In this document: positions 13,603 to 14,438 of the stretch, piece after piece
Position numbering within the stretch: position 1 is the stretch's first letter
Layout of the letters: each line of letters opens with the position of its first letter
Assembly: GCA_035362115.1 (NCBI GenBank)
Contig: DAOSDD010000100.1
Coordinates: 1-14,438, forward strand
DNA: 14,438 nt
Source: DUMC01 sp035362115
GTDB lineage: Bacteria; Bacillota; Clostridia; Acetivibrionales; DUMC01
Direction of reading: 5' to 3'
Notes under the pieces: generated by a model
What the model was told of the DNA's origin: nothing
Seen by the model: only the letters and a program-made list of their open reading frames with translations
Databases searched by the model: none
Program-made: the position numbers and the translations under genes

Positions 13603-14021
13603 TCATAGCTCTCTCACTAACAGCACACCTGCTATACCGATCACAATAAGTGTCAGTGAATAAAGGGCGATTGAGGTGATAACCAGTGCCCAAATCCAGC
13701 CCGCTGGTTCGATTGCTCCTGATGTGAGCCCGCTGATTACGGCAATAGCCTGACCGCCAACAAGCAATGCTACCATAGTAACTAAACCCCAGGTGATGGA
13801 TTTCCAATGTGAATGCGCCCGTTTTGCAGCCCATATGAGCAGCAGAGCACCAATCAGGACAAAATAGGAAAGAGCTCCGCCGGCATCAGATAGTCGAACA
13901 GTAGAATGCGCGCAGATATTGTTCCGATTACAGAGGTCAGGATGGTAAACAGGATTGGCAGCCATACAAGGACTGTTCCTGCTACAGCTAAGATCTTATT
14001 GAAAATATCTTTATTCCTCAT
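13603..14021 (-). pseudogene. four-helix membrane protein with a one-base frameshift
   Basis: From an ATG at 14021, with GGAGG about 10 bp upstream, the frame reads MRNKDIFNKILAVAGTVLVW and continues through LLFDYLMPAELFPIL to a stop shortly after the T4 run at 13861-13864. The adjacent frame then continues as VLIGALLLIWAAKRAHSHW and ends VREL at 13603. Restoring one base in the T run would give a protein of about 140 residues with four hydrophobic segments. The product is a small integral membrane protein of unknown function, resembling hypothetical membrane proteins of Clostridia. A sequencing error or a true recent mutation would look the same. Confidence 0.7.
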
Positions 14022-14060
14022 TCTATTATAACCTCCTCAGCATTTAAAAAATAATCATAC

Positions 14061-14112
14061 AAAGCAATTACTCAAAGCAGTCACCTAAAACAATTACCCA
14101 AAGCAATCACTC
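14061..14112. repeat. 13-bp tandem repeat, four copies
   Basis: AAAGCAATTACTC-like units lie at 14061, 14074, 14087 and 14100, in the leader of the frameshifted membrane gene. Confidence 0.85.
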
Positions 14113-14148
14113 AAGACGACAATACATTCCATGACGTTTCTTGTTTCT

Positions 14149-14157
14149 ATTATATCA
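14149..14157 (-). promoter_or_regulatory. extended -10 promoter for the minus-strand membrane gene
   Basis: The minus strand reads TGATATAAT, a perfect TATAAT with the upstream TGn of an extended -10, about 130 bp before the start codon. The -35 is not evident. The transcript would carry the 13-bp repeats in its leader. Confidence 0.45.
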
Positions 14158-14438
14158 CTTATCTCCACCACTTATATTTTCTACAACAAGAGGAATAGTA
14201 CCATATGTTATCATATGTTATTGCCTTGATTGTATCCATATTAAATCGTGGGTGCATTTAATTTACTTGAAGAAAATATTGGTAAGGGGCATAAGTGAAA
14301 GTGCTGTAGCCAGGCAGGGGAAACTTTTCACTCAAGTAACAGGTATTCCTTTTATGCTAAAGAGTTTCCCCGTATCTGAGCGAAGGAAGAGCAAAATCAG
14401 TGTTTGAACAAAATAATTACAATTCTTTTATTCAGATT
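14158..14438. other. no convincing gene; nested inverted repeats
   Basis: An 88-codon frame (14141-14407, +) has no ribosome binding site and no recognisable motif, so it is not called. Bases 14317-14328 (GGGGAAACTTTT) can pair with 14360-14371 (12 positions, one G-U), and 14294-14300 (AGTGAAA) can pair with 14326-14332 (TTTCACT). The two helices share bases and exclude each other. Confidence 0.35.

Noticed and set aside
14141..14407. 88-codon plus-strand frame
   Set aside because: It has no ribosome binding site, no recognisable domain, and overlaps the minus-strand promoter at its start.

Overview
The window looks like a low-GC, strictly anaerobic Firmicute, most likely a member of the Clostridia. 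The signs are strong GGAGG-type ribosome binding sites, AT-rich intergenic DNA, an Hdr/Flx-type flavin-based electron bifurcation operon, and the GTGGGGGACaGTCCCCCAC palindromes at two convergent gene ends. No species can be assigned from the sequence alone.

Positions 2-8977 (+ strand) hold a redox operon. It starts with the 3' end of hdrC and continues with hdrA, an MvhD/FlxD-like protein, two ferredoxin-like proteins (FlxC- and FlxB-like), an FAD/NAD(P)H oxidoreductase (FlxA-like), and a two-gene soluble fumarate-reductase-like module (iron-sulfur protein plus flavoprotein). The genes from hdrA to flxA overlap one another. From known Flx/Hdr biochemistry, electrons from NAD(P)H would enter FlxA, pass through FlxB/FlxC and FlxD to the bifurcating FAD of HdrA, and then split between ferredoxin and a second acceptor through HdrC (with HdrB presumably upstream, outside the window). 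The adjoining flavoprotein pair suggests that a fumarate-like acceptor, or an electron input from such a couple, is tied to this complex. That link is inference.

Positions 9118-9393 encode a small three-helix PQ-loop/SemiSWEET-like membrane protein. It converges, through a perfect bidirectional terminator palindrome (9503-9533), on a minus-strand sugar-type operon: a TIM-barrel sugar phosphate isomerase/epimerase (10924-11757) followed by a Gfo/Idh/MocA dehydrogenase (9550-10704). A divergent AraC-type regulator (11989-12810) lies next to them. A direct repeat 52 bp apart overlaps the operon promoter and is a plausible regulator site.

Positions 12811-14438 are eroded sequence: a short DUF2442-like ORF, an unrecognised ORF broken by a 17-bp tandem repeat, a palindromic terminator, and a minus-strand membrane protein interrupted by a one-base frameshift. 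The last 300 bases hold no convincing gene.

The most striking general property is the density of unrelated short tandem repeats, with periods of 6, 9, 12, 13, 15, 17, 18, 23 and 30 bp. Within the intact redox genes every period is a multiple of three (6, 9, 12, 18), and the repeats form low-complexity linkers or N-terminal extensions. Outside them periods of 13, 17 and 23 occur, and in one case the 17-bp repeat number decides whether an ORF is open or shifted.
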